Below, piece by piece: positions 42,674 to 52,092 of a DNA stretch of 64,000 nucleotides (position 1 is the first letter of the stretch; the number at the start of each line of letters is the position of its first letter). The notes beneath the pieces are model-generated. The model saw nothing but the letters and a program-made list of their open reading frames with translations. It was not told the DNA's origin and searched no databases. Source of the stretch: Microvirga subterranea. GTDB lineage: Bacteria; Pseudomonadota; Alphaproteobacteria; Rhizobiales; Beijerinckiaceae. The translations under genes were made by a program, and so were the position numbers. The stretch lies in NCBI RefSeq assembly GCF_003350535.1, contig NZ_QQBB01000007.1, positions 62,001 to 126,000 of the forward strand. Direction: 5' to 3'.

Positions 42674-43648
42674 TCAGGTGGCTTCCGGCCGATCCCGGCG
42701 GACGCAGCGGAAGCCGATGTGGCTCGTCGAGGTGTCGACGGGATGCGGATGCCGCGCCGCCGGACGGTAGCGGCGGCAGTAGTTCGGCGCGCACAGGTGC
42801 GAGCCGCCCTTCACGACCTTGCGGGGAATCCTGATCCCGGGCTGGCGGGGATCGTAGCTGTTGTCCTCGCGGCCGCCGCGCGGGTTCTCCGGAATGCAGC
42901 AGGCCTTCGGCGCATCCCCGGGATGCCTCTCGCTGTACCAGTCGTCCGTCCATTCCCAGACATTGCCGATCATGTCGACGAGGCCGTAGCCGTTGGCCGG
43001 GAACGAGCCGACCGGGGAGGTGCGCCCGTAGCCATCGAGCATCGTGTTCTGGAACGGGAACTGCCCCTGCCAGGTATTGGCCATCTGCCGGCCGCCGGGC
43101 GTGAGCTCGTCGCCCCAGGCAAACTCCTTGCCCTCGAGGCCGCCGCGCGCGGCGAACTCCCATTCGGCCTCGGTCGGCAGGTCCTTGCCGGCCCAGCGGG
43201 CATAGGCGAGGGCATCCGTGTAGCTGACATGGACGACCGGGTGGTCCTCGAGACCCTTGAGGTTGCCGTTCGGACCATGGGGCCGCTTCCAGTTCACCCC
43301 GAAGGCGAAGGTCCACCACTGGCTCCAGTCGCGCAGGTCCACCGGATGGCCCGTCGGCGTGAACAGCATGGAGCCGGCCTTCAGCATCTCCTTCCTGGCT
43401 CCGGGATAGTCCCTGGCGTCCGGCATCGTCTCGGCGGTCGTGACGTGCCCGGTCGCCTGCACGAAGGCCTTGAACTGGCGGTTCGTGACGGGAGCGGCAT
43501 CCATCCAGAACCCGTCCACGGTGACGCGGTGGACCGGCGCCTCCTCCGGGTAGTGATCGTTCGATCCCATGGCAAACGTGCCGCCGGGAATCCAGACCAT
43601 GCCGCCATGGGCGTCGGACGGCTTCGAAGGAATCGCTGCATGCTTCAT
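42674..43648 (-). CDS. formylglycine-generating enzyme family protein (SUMF1/FGE-like)
   Basis: 324 residues. The FGE-sulfatase fold is clear: GGMVWIPGGTFAMGSNDHYPEE near the start (split GGMVWIPGG and FAMGSNDHYPEEAP), LPTEAEWEFAARGG, GNVWEWTDDWY, and the C-terminal KGGSHLCAPNYCRRYRPAAR and HIGFRCVRR. The two catalytic Cys are present with the same C-x4-C spacing as in human FGE (Cys336/Cys341). Aerobic FGEs bind Cu(I) there and convert sulfatase Cys to formylglycine. It is the last gene of the MoxR/Bat operon; its ATG overlaps the BatD stop by 4 bp. The arylsulfatase 2.6 kb away is the natural client. Confidence 0.93.
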   Translation of the reverse strand: MKHAAIPSKPSDAHGGMVWIPGGTFAMGSNDHYPEEAPVHRVTVDGFWMDAAPVTNRQFKAFVQATGHVTTAETMPDARDYPGARKEMLKAGSMLFTPTGHPVDLRDWSQWWTFAFGVNWKRPHGPNGNLKGLEDHPVVHVSYTDALAYARWAGKDLPTEAEWEFAARGGLEGKEFAWGDELTPGGRQMANTWQGQFPFQNTMLDGYGRTSPVGSFPANGYGLVDMIGNVWEWTDDWYSERHPGDAPKACCIPENPRGGREDNSYDPRQPGIRIPRKVVKGGSHLCAPNYCRRYRPAARHPHPVDTSTSHIGFRCVRRDRPEAT

Positions 43649-44940
43649 GGGTTCGGCACCGGATTGAGGGGCGGCAGGGGAGAGGACGCGCGATGGCTGT
43701 CCGCATGATGGCGAAGGCCGCTCCTGACCTGCCTGAGATTCGAGGCAAGCGTGCGGCCGTCCGACCGGGCCCACGCGACGGATGACGCATGGGGAGCGTA
43801 CAGGATGGCTTCGAGCTCGCGCATGACGGATTGCGTCGCGTGCCGATCCGGCTCCGGCAGGCGTGACCGCCATGCGAGGTAGGCCCGGTAGGTACCGGCG
43901 GCCTCGCCGGACCGCGCCGCCTCGAGCAAGGCACGGAAGGCGGCCGCCTCGGAGCCGGCGACCCGTTGCCTTCTCCGCTGCCATGCTCGGCGCAACGCGG
44001 GGAGGATGCGCCAGGCGAGACCCACTGCCAGGCAGGCGAGCGTGATGCCGACGGCCAGCGCACCGACCTGCCGCACGGACGGTCTCCGCAGATCGAGGGA
44101 ACGGACCGGTCCCGCGGGAGCGGGATCGCCGGAGACCGATGCATTCAGCCCCGGTGCCGTCGCCTGCTTCAGGGAGCCGTCACGAAGGTTCCACCAGGGC
44201 TGCGTAATGGCCGGGAGGGTATACTGGCCTGCCTTCTCGAACACGTAGGTCAGCGTGTCGGTCCGCCGTCCGGTGAGAGAGCCGCGGGCAATCCTGTCCT
44301 CGGACAGGGGAGGATCGGCATAGACCCCCACGCCCTCCGGTGCCGTCCGGGGAACGGGCTGCATCGCGAGCGCGGGAACGTCCTCTGCCTCCCGATGGAT
44401 GGTCCGCGTGATGGCATCCCCGGTTGCCAGGGAGGCTCCATCCGGCCTGGACCACGTTTCCGTCACGGTCACGGAGGTCGAGGCGATCACGGGGGCGGAC
44501 GGGTCGACGCCCGCGGGCGCTTCGATGGTCAGCCCGGTCGGCGACCCCATGGCCGTGCCGACGGGATCACCGACTTGGTCGAGCAGGGTGACCCTGGCAC
44601 CCGGGATCGTGAAGGGACCGCCCCGCCTGGCATAGACGGCGAACTCGAACCGCTGTCCGACGTAGTCCCGGCCATCGATGCGGTCCCGCATCGTCGTCCC
44701 CTGGCTCTCGAAGCGGAAGGTCTGGATCCCCGGCACGTCGGGCACCGTCACCCACGGCGGTCGCGGCATCGTGCCGGGAAAGAGCACGTCGATGTACAGG
44801 GCGATCCGCTGTCCGATCACCGCACCCTGCGCAGGGTTCACGCCCTGCCGGACCACGACGTCCGGTGGACGCTGCTCCTGAGCCAGGACGGAGGACGATC
44901 CGAGCAGCAGGAGGCCGATGAGCGGGAGAACGGCTTTCAC
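43645..44940 (-). CDS. BatD-like oxygen-tolerance family protein
   Basis: 431 residues. Signal peptide (VLPLIGLLLLGSSSVLAQ), a long periplasmic part rich in beta sandwich strands (PPDVVVRQGVNPAQGAVIGQ region; RFEFAVYARRGGPFTIPGARV), one transmembrane helix late (VGALAVGITLACLAVGLAWR) and a cytosolic helical tail. This is the BatD plan. With the MoxR ATPase and VWA proteins it is thought to form an envelope complex of unknown function. ATGA overlaps couple it to the TPR gene upstream and to the FGE gene downstream. Confidence 0.83.
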   Translation of the reverse strand: MKAVLPLIGLLLLGSSSVLAQEQRPPDVVVRQGVNPAQGAVIGQRIALYIDVLFPGTMPRPPWVTVPDVPGIQTFRFESQGTTMRDRIDGRDYVGQRFEFAVYARRGGPFTIPGARVTLLDQVGDPVGTAMGSPTGLTIEAPAGVDPSAPVIASTSVTVTETWSRPDGASLATGDAITRTIHREAEDVPALAMQPVPRTAPEGVGVYADPPLSEDRIARGSLTGRRTDTLTYVFEKAGQYTLPAITQPWWNLRDGSLKQATAPGLNASVSGDPAPAGPVRSLDLRRPSVRQVGALAVGITLACLAVGLAWRILPALRRAWQRRRQRVAGSEAAAFRALLEAARSGEAAGTYRAYLAWRSRLPEPDRHATQSVMRELEAILYAPHASSVAWARSDGRTLASNLRQVRSGLRHHADSHRASSPLPPLNPVPNP

Positions 44941-45620
44941 GGCGCTCCTCCTGCGGAAGGGGAGGCCGGGTTGCGGAGCTGGTAGGCGAACTTCGCCCGC
45001 AGGAAGTCAGCGGGCCGGGTCTGGACACCGCGCAGCCACAGCGCCCGCACCGCTTCGTCGGACATGGGAGCGCCGCCCGCGACGGGCTGGTCCTTGCCCT
45101 CGCTGCCCTTGGGCTTGTCCGGGTCGAAGACGACCTCGTCCGGGCGCGAGTCGGTGTCGCCCATGTCGCCGCCCGTGGTCTTCATCCGTTCGGCCCTGAG
45201 CCGCGCCAGCGTTCGGTTCGCCTCCGCCTCGGCCCATCCCGGCCGGAGCTCGAGCGCCCGGTCGTAGCGGCCGACCGCGTTGTCGTACTGCCCCAGCATC
45301 ACGAGGGCGTTGCCGTGGTCGTAGGCGGCTTCCGCCGTGTCGAGCGCGGCGAAGGCCTGCGCCGCGTCCTTGAAGGCACCGGCGCGGAACAGCGCCACGC
45401 CCCGCCACATGGGATCGGCGAAGGCATCGGCGGCCTCCCGGAAGCGCTCGTGCCGCATGGCCCAGGCACCGTGCTGATCGGGCGTCAGCAGCATGGTCCG
45501 CCAGCCCGTCGCCACGCCGAGCGCGATTAGCGCCACCGCCACGGCGCAGGCGATCGCCGCGTAGGCGTGGCGCGTCAGGAATGAGAGCAGGTGGTCCATC
45601 GCTCGCGGGAGCGCGTGCAT
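44937..45620 (-). CDS. membrane TPR protein, BatC-like
   Basis: 227 residues. One N-terminal helix (AYAAIACAVAVALIALGVATGW) is followed by TPR-type repeats (FREAADAFADPMWRGVALFRAG, AFKDAAQAFAALDTAEAAYD and DNAVGRYDRALELRPGWAEAE, each shortened here), then a hydrophilic C-terminal tail. In Bat operons this position is held by the TPR protein BatC or a BatB-BatC fusion. ATG overlaps the next stop by ATGA. Confidence 0.82.
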   Translation of the reverse strand: MHALPRAMDHLLSFLTRHAYAAIACAVAVALIALGVATGWRTMLLTPDQHGAWAMRHERFREAADAFADPMWRGVALFRAGAFKDAAQAFAALDTAEAAYDHGNALVMLGQYDNAVGRYDRALELRPGWAEAEANRTLARLRAERMKTTGGDMGDTDSRPDEVVFDPDKPKGSEGKDQPVAGGAPMSDEAVRALWLRGVQTRPADFLRAKFAYQLRNPASPSAGGAP

Positions 45621-45624
45621 GGCG

Positions 45625-46563
45625 TCAGCTCCCCAGAACCCAGCCGCGCCGGAACCAGGCGAGCGTGAGCAAGGCGAGGAGGGGCGTCAGCCCGTATCCG
45701 GCCTCCTGCCAACGCTCGCCTTCGCCGGCGACGTCACTCGCCACCGTCGCGCGGTCGAGACGTGCGGCCATGGTCTCCACGTCGGAGCGGTCGGGCGCCA
45801 TCGCGTCCAAGGTGGCGTCGATTGCGGACGCTGCGGACCGCAGGCTCGTCTCCGCCGCCATGCGCGAAGGCGGGATGGCGGCCCAGAGGGTGGTCTCGAA
45901 CCGGACGGGGCCGTCCGCGGCGTCTTGCAGGAGCGACACCTGGTCCGGCGCGACTCCGTCCGCCATGACGAGGATCGACCCGCCCTTGCCGGCCTCGCGC
46001 AGCACGTCTCCCGCGAGGCGAAGCGCCTGCGCGAGGCCGTCGCCCGGCCGGGGCATGATCTCGGGTGACAGCGCCTGGGCCATCGCGACCACCACGTCCT
46101 TGTCCGGTGTCGGCGGCAGGACAAGGTGGACCGATCCGGCATAGGCGACAAGCCCCGTCGAGGCGCCCTCCCGCATGGCCACGAGATCGGAGAGCTTCTG
46201 CACGGAGCGCACGAGGCGGCTCGGAGCCAGGTCCGCGGCCTTCATGGACGGTGCCACCTTGAGGACCACCATCACCGGCGGGCGGGCATCGGCGAAGGGG
46301 GAAGGCTCCCGCTTCCAGGTCGGTCCGGCCACCGCCAGGATGCCGAGGAGCCACACGGCGAGCAGCAGGTCGTGCGGCCTGAGGCGGGACCGCTCCGCCC
46401 CGCCGACAATCAGCGCCCGCAGGATGCCGGGATCGATGACGGATGCCCATCGTGCGCTCGCGTCGTCTCCCCGGCGCAGGAGCCACCACACGACGAGAGC
46501 CGGGATGAGCAGCAGGAGCCACCATGGCCGCAGGAGATGGAACGAGGCCAGGGCCGTGCTCAT
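45625..46563 (-). CDS. VWA-domain membrane protein, BatB-like, with degenerate MIDAS
   Basis: 312 residues: N-terminal hydrophobic segment (PWWLLLLIPALVVWWLLRRG), a second helix (LLLAVWLLGILAVAGPTW) and a von Willebrand A domain, then a C-terminal helix (GLTPLLALLTLAWFRRGW). The metal site DxSxS of the VWA domain is replaced by LKVAPSM (VMVVLKVAPSMKAADL), so the MIDAS Asp is Lys. It is probably a structural partner of the intact VWA protein upstream. The start at ATG 46563 overlaps that gene's stop by 4 bp. Confidence 0.84.
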   Translation of the reverse strand: MSTALASFHLLRPWWLLLLIPALVVWWLLRRGDDASARWASVIDPGILRALIVGGAERSRLRPHDLLLAVWLLGILAVAGPTWKREPSPFADARPPVMVVLKVAPSMKAADLAPSRLVRSVQKLSDLVAMREGASTGLVAYAGSVHLVLPPTPDKDVVVAMAQALSPEIMPRPGDGLAQALRLAGDVLREAGKGGSILVMADGVAPDQVSLLQDAADGPVRFETTLWAAIPPSRMAAETSLRSAASAIDATLDAMAPDRSDVETMAARLDRATVASDVAGEGERWQEAGYGLTPLLALLTLAWFRRGWVLGS

Positions 46564-47564
46564 GGCCGGATCTCCCGCCGCAGGAGAGGCCGCAGGCGGC
46601 GGCTCCGGATCAGGATGGCGGCCGACCCTGCCATGCCGACGAGCAGGGCGGCGGCAAGGGGAACCCAGTAGAGGTCGGTCTTCGGCCGGAACGAGACGGT
46701 GTCGATGCGGCGGGTCTCGATCTCGTCGAGCCGCCCGTAGATCCCGACAAGCTGGTCCCGGTCGAGCGCACGGTAGAAGCCGCCGCCGGTCCGCTCCGCC
46801 ACGTCCCTGAGGGCGGCCTCGTCGAGCTTCTCCTCGCCCGCCGCCGTCGGGTCGCCGATGGCGATGGTGTGGATGACGATGCCGCGGTCCCGGGCGACGC
46901 CCGCGGCCTCGCCGGGCGGCACCTTGCTGGCGGTGTCGTTGCCGTCCGTGAGCGCGACCATCGTCTTCGCCGTGACGGTCGACCTGTCGAACAGGGAGAT
47001 GCCGAGCCCGATCGCGTCGCCGAAGGCAGTGCGGGGGCCTGCCATGCCGACGGCGGTGTCCTGCACGAGCTGGCGTGCCAGCTTCAGGTCGGTGGTGAAC
47101 GGCACCAGGGTGAAGGGCGCGTCGCCGAAGACCACCACGCCGATGCGGTCGCCGCGGCGGCGGGCGACGAAATCGTCGAGCACCTGCTTGAGCGCGGTCA
47201 GGCGGTCGACCGTCCGCCCTTGCGCGTCCGCGAAGTCCTTCGTGTCCATGGAGGCCGAGAGGTCGACCAGCAGGAGCATGTCCCGGGTCGGGACGTCGCG
47301 ATGGAGGGGAGGCTCGATCCATTGCGGACGCATCAGGGATGCCAGCGCCAGCATCCAGCAGAGGACGAGGACCCCCATGCGCGCGGCGCCGCGCCTCGCC
47401 GTGACCGCTCCGCTTCCCGGCACCTGCCCGGTCATCATGACGAGGGTCCGGAAGAACGGCACCCGCACGCCCGGCCTCCGCTCCGCATGCGGGGGCGCGA
47501 ACCTGTACACGAGCCAGGGCAGGGGGAGCAGGAGCGCGAGCCAGGGATAGGCGAAGGTCAGCAT
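46560..47564 (-). CDS. VWA-domain membrane protein, BatA-like
   Basis: 334 residues: N-terminal helix (YPWLALLLPLPWLVYRF), a second helix (GVLVLCWMLALASLMRP), a von Willebrand A domain with intact MIDAS (LLLVDLSASMDTKDF) and the later MALTDGNDTASKVP motif, and a C-terminal helix (VPLAAALLVGMAGSAAIL). In MoxR/Bat systems, BatA is the metal-binding VWA component, perhaps acting with MoxR as a chaperone-like machine. It lies 1 bp after the DUF4381 gene. Confidence 0.88.
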   Translation of the reverse strand: MLTFAYPWLALLLPLPWLVYRFAPPHAERRPGVRVPFFRTLVMMTGQVPGSGAVTARRGAARMGVLVLCWMLALASLMRPQWIEPPLHRDVPTRDMLLLVDLSASMDTKDFADAQGRTVDRLTALKQVLDDFVARRRGDRIGVVVFGDAPFTLVPFTTDLKLARQLVQDTAVGMAGPRTAFGDAIGLGISLFDRSTVTAKTMVALTDGNDTASKVPPGEAAGVARDRGIVIHTIAIGDPTAAGEEKLDEAALRDVAERTGGGFYRALDRDQLVGIYGRLDEIETRRIDTVSFRPKTDLYWVPLAAALLVGMAGSAAILIRSRRLRPLLRREIRP

Positions 47565-47565
47565 C

Positions 47566-48030
47566 TCACCCCTCCCGCGCCCGATGGATCCGCAGCCAGC
47601 GTCCGGCGTCGGCGACGGCCGTCGTGAGGTCCGTGGCCGGGATCGTGCCGCGGCTCGCGAAGGTGAGGTCCGGGAGCAGGCGGGCCGGCCCGGCGGTGAA
47701 GGCCGTCGTGCCCCCCGTGCGGTCGAGGAAGTCCAGGAAGGCGGTCCCGCTCAGCGATGCCACCTGCTCGCGGCCATAGGCCGTGATGGCGGCGCGCTTC
47801 AGGATCGGCAGGACGCCCCTCATGTCCGTCAGGGCGGCGAGCTCCCGCACCGCCTCGCGGCGGTAGGCATTGGCTTTATGGCGGCGGTAGGCGTGGATGG
47901 ACGCCACCAGCAGGGCGGCGAGAAGGCCTGCGAGGACGATCCAAGCGCCGGGTGCCAATGGCCACCACGGCGCGCTCTCCGGGAGGACGATGTCCCGCAG
48001 GTTGGCGAGATCGGCCGGGTCGCCGCTCAT
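47566..48030 (-). CDS. DUF4381 family membrane protein
   Basis: 154 residues. One helix (LAPGAWIVLAGLLAALLVASI region) follows the opening LANLRDIVLPESAPWWPLAPG, which is the DUF4381 signature (LxDIxLPxxxxWWPxAPGWW). A cytosolic helical domain follows (AVRELAALTDMRGVLPILKR). This family is a fixed member of MoxR-DUF58-VWA operons. Its ATG overlaps the DUF58 stop by 4 bp. Confidence 0.87.
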   Translation of the reverse strand: MSGDPADLANLRDIVLPESAPWWPLAPGAWIVLAGLLAALLVASIHAYRRHKANAYRREAVRELAALTDMRGVLPILKRAAITAYGREQVASLSGTAFLDFLDRTGGTTAFTAGPARLLPDLTFASRGTIPATDLTTAVADAGRWLRIHRAREG

Positions 48031-49022
48031 GGCCGATGCCCTCCCGCCGTCCGTCCGCGGACGGACCGGACCGTCCGGTGCCCCAGCAGGTCGCGGAGCT
48101 GGTCGATTGGGTCAAGGTCCGCGCGGATCGGCAGGAGCGGGATGGCGCGCCTGCGGGAAAACCCCTCGATCCGGCTCCGGCGCTGCCCGAAGTCCTGCGC
48201 GAACCGGGTCCTTAGGGCTGCGGAGGAAAGGTCGACCTCGACCTGCCGGTCGGCCTCGGCCACGACGGCGGGACCGATGTCCGGGAGATCGGCCTCGAGC
48301 GGATCGTAGACGAACACGGACAGGACGTCGTTGTGCGCCGTGATCGTGGTCACGCGCTCGACGGTGTCCGCGTCGGCCCCGGCCGCGTCCGAGATCAGGC
48401 ACAGGAGCGCGTCGTGCCTCAGGAACGGCTCCGCGCGGAGCAGCGCCTCGTTCAGGGCCTCGGGCCTCGGTACATCGCGGATCCGCGCCGGGAGTCGGTT
48501 GTTGGCCTTCGCGACCGCATCGATCACGGCCATCGCCCCGGCATCGCGGGCCTGCGGCTTCACGACCTGCGACCCGCCGTCCGAGAAGACGACCGCGCCG
48601 ATGCGGTCGCCCAGTGATGTCACACGCCAGGCCGCCGCGGCCGCGATCTCTGCGGCGGCGACCGACTTCGTGGCCCGGCGGCTGCCGAAGAACATCGACA
48701 GGCGCTGGTCGACGAGCAGAACGACGGCCCGGTCCCGCTCCTCGGTGGAAACGCGGATGAATGGATCGCGCAGGCGCGCCGTCGCGTTCCAGTCGATCGT
48801 GCGGGTGTCGTCGCCGGGATAATACGGCCGCAGCTCCTCGAAGTTCAGGCCGCGCCCGCGCAGGCGGGAGGCATGGCGTCCGGTGAGGATGCTGTGCACG
48901 GGCTGGCGCGGCAGGAAGCTGAAGCCCCGGGCCTTGTGACGAAGCCGGATGAGCTCGTCCCTGGTGACCGTGATCCGGCTCCGGTCCTCCGAGGGCTGGC
49001 GGGATGGTGCGGTCAACGCCAT
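48027..49022 (-). CDS. DUF58 domain protein
   Basis: 331 residues, soluble. The DUF58 landmark is FEELRPYYPGDDTRTIDWNATARL, shown here as YYPGDDTRTIDW, followed by RDPFIRVSTEERDRAVVLLVDQRLSM (VWA-like fold; the LLVDQRLSM segment holds its metal-site-like Asp). DUF58 proteins always accompany MoxR ATPases. It starts 18 bp after the moxR stop. Confidence 0.9.
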   Translation of the reverse strand: MALTAPSRQPSEDRSRITVTRDELIRLRHKARGFSFLPRQPVHSILTGRHASRLRGRGLNFEELRPYYPGDDTRTIDWNATARLRDPFIRVSTEERDRAVVLLVDQRLSMFFGSRRATKSVAAAEIAAAAAWRVTSLGDRIGAVVFSDGGSQVVKPQARDAGAMAVIDAVAKANNRLPARIRDVPRPEALNEALLRAEPFLRHDALLCLISDAAGADADTVERVTTITAHNDVLSVFVYDPLEADLPDIGPAVVAEADRQVEVDLSSAALRTRFAQDFGQRRSRIEGFSRRRAIPLLPIRADLDPIDQLRDLLGHRTVRSVRGRTAGGHRP

Positions 49023-49040
49023 CGTTTGTCCCCGAGTCCG

Positions 49041-50066
<1,026 letters not shown>

Positions 50067-50114
50067 GTGGCCTCGATCCCCATTGATTGATCCGCACTGC
50101 TCCCGACGGCGCCG

Positions 50115-50867
50115 TCATTCCGCCGGGGCAGCGGGCGCGATGCCGGTGACCTGAGCCGAGGGCTCCTCGCTGAGCCAGCGGTAGAGGATGCCGCCGATGG
50201 CCCCGCCGATCAGAGGCGCGACCCAGAACATCCAGAGCTGCGCCAGCGCCCAACCGCCGGCGAACAGCGCCGGGCCGGTGCTGCGAGCCGGATTGACCGA
50301 CGTGTTCGTGATCGGGATGCCCACGAGGTGGATCAGGGTGAGGCCGAGCCCGATGGCGATGGGGGCGAAGCCCGCCGGCGCCTTGCCGTGGGTCGCGCCC
50401 ATGATGATGAACAGGAACATCATGGTGAGCACCACCTCGGCAATGAAGCCGGAGATCATGCTGTACTGGCCCGGCGAGTGGGCGCCGTAGCCGTTGGCGG
50501 CGAAACCCTTGGCGAGATCGAAGGTGGGCGAGCCGATGGCAATGGCGTAGAGAGCCGCCGCCGCGACCACGGCGCCGAGGACCTGCGAGACCACGTAGGG
50601 CAGGACGTCCTGCTTCGGGAAGCGGCCACCCGCCGCCAGGCCGACGGTGACGGCCGGATTGAGATGGCAGCCGGAGATGTGGCCGATGGCATAGGCCATG
50701 GTGAGCACGCTCAGGCCAAAGGCGAGCGACACGCCGAGCAGGCCGATGCCGACGTCGGGAAAGGCCGCCGCGATGACGGCACTGCCGCAGCCCGCAAAGG
50801 TCAGCCAGAAGGTGCCGATGCCCTCGGCGACGCAGCGGTGGATGTTCTGGCTGTTGTGCAGGTCCAT
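50115..50867 (-). CDS. aqpZ: aquaporin Z
   Basis: 250 residues with six helices of the MIP family and both NPA motifs: [11 protein letters not shown] and [13 protein letters not shown]. The Arg after the second NPA and the preceding Thr-Ser fit a water-selective AqpZ rather than a glycerol channel. The start at ATG 50867 ([11 protein letters not shown]) has AGGGAGG 6 bases upstream. The open frame further upstream is not protein-like. It lies 48 bp before moxR on the same strand. Confidence 0.95.
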   Translation of the reverse strand: MDLHNSQNIHRCVAEGIGTFWLTFAGCGSAVIAAAFPDVGIGLLGVSLAFGLSVLTMAYAIGHISGCHLNPAVTVGLAAGGRFPKQDVLPYVVSQVLGAVVAAAALYAIAIGSPTFDLAKGFAANGYGAHSPGQYSMISGFIAEVVLTMMFLFIIMGATHGKAPAGFAPIAIGLGLTLIHLVGIPITNTSVNPARSTGPALFAGGWALAQLWMFWVAPLIGGAIGGILYRWLSEEPSAQVTGIAPAAPAE

Positions 50868-51052
50868 GCGATCCTCCCTTGGGGTCGGCAGGTGGGCCGG
50901 AGCACTTGCGCGGCTCACTCGGGACCTGCTCCCCCAGGCTGGAAAGCTTAATCCGTCCATTGCGAACCGGAATTGGGGAAACACCTGAGATGAGGACGGG
51001 AAAATACTGAGCTCGATCACATCGGATCGTCCCTGCGCCCGCGGGCACGTGC

Positions 51053-51445
51053 TCAATGCAGGCGGTGGCGCGGGAGGGCACCCGGCGCGGCAAGGGCCCG
51101 CTCGAGGGCGAGCGCCGCCCGCATGAGGCACCAGCGTTCCTCCGCCCCGGCGAGCCTCGCCGCCAGGGCCTCGCAGGCGGCCAGCGCCGTTTCCTCCTGG
51201 CGGAAGAGATGCTCGAGCGGGCCGAAGGATTGTTGGCGGTAGGCCTGCTCGAGCGCCTGGTCGAGCGTCTCGCGCAATGCCATCAGCCTGTTGCGGGCCC
51301 CTGCGAGTTCGAGCCGTGCCTCTTCGAGTTCCGCGAGAGACGCCTCGTAGGCCGGCAGGCTGACAAGGGCGGCAGTCATCCCATGGCCGGGTTCCCATGA
51401 CACCGGTGGCATCGTGAAGGATCCTATGCTCGCGTCGCCGAGCAT
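51053..51445 (-). CDS. coiled-coil hypothetical protein
   Basis: 130 residues from ATG 51445 (89-108 if a later start such as 51379 is used). From about residue 30 it is a long amphipathic helix ([39 protein letters not shown]), with a second helical half ([19 protein letters not shown]). No signal peptide and no known family. It sits upstream of aqpZ on the same strand but 185 bp away. Confidence 0.55.
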   Translation of the reverse strand: MLGDASIGSFTMPPVSWEPGHGMTAALVSLPAYEASLAELEEARLELAGARNRLMALRETLDQALEQAYRQQSFGPLEHLFRQEETALAACEALAARLAGAEERWCLMRAALALERALAAPGALPRHRLH

Positions 51446-52092
51446 AGCATTGCCGGTCCTCCGGCGGGATCGGGCATTCCCCGAGCCGGCTGCCGGAAAC
51501 ACCGGAGTTGCATGAGTTTGATTGCCGACGCGGTACCGATGCGACTACCCCGTAACGGATGCCATGGTCTTCCGCACGAAAAGGGATCCGCCGTGCGGCC
51601 TCTCCAGGAAGCGGCCGTCTGCGAGCGGGTCGAAGGGAGATCTTGGAGGCTGCGGTTTCAGCACACCGACTTGCTTGCAATCGGGTGAAATCGGCGATCA
51701 CGTGCCGGCGCAGGACGAGGCGCTCCGTTTCGGGCTCCGCACCGATTTCTCGGGAAGGGATGGAGTTGGACATGATCGACCTCGGTGAATTCTGATGCCT
51801 TGTCGCCGGGAGTGATCGATGCTCCGGGAGGTCATGTTGGAGGCCATGAGCCTGCCACCGGACGTTCCCGCCGGACCTGGACCTGGGAGTGAGGCGCACG
51901 GACTTGACCCGTTGTGGCAGTCATTCACCGGGAAGATCCGAATGTTCTCATCGGAAACCCCGATGGATCAACGCATCTGACAGGCGCAGGACGGCCTTGC
52001 GGAATCCTGTACCCTAAGCGGGTCCAGGTGACTGGGCCAGCATCCCTCGAGAAATGGGTTGGCGAGCGGGTGCGAACGGCGCGCAATCGGTT
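51446..52092. other. 647-bp stretch without a supported gene
   Basis: Open frames here (51559-51795 plus, 51698-51928 minus, 51914-52126 plus) are short, lack ribosome-binding sites and show no family pattern. I see no repeat or hairpin of note. It is probably intergenic or decayed DNA. Confidence 0.5.

Noticed and set aside
51559..51795. 78-codon plus-strand frame between the coiled-coil gene and the sigma factor
   Set aside because: It has no ribosome-binding site, an Arg/Ser-rich random composition and no conserved motif.
50868..51899. long N-terminal extension of aquaporin Z (open frame to 51899)
   Set aside because: Aquaporin similarity begins at the ATG 50867, which has a strong ribosome-binding site; the extension overlaps another gene on the same strand.
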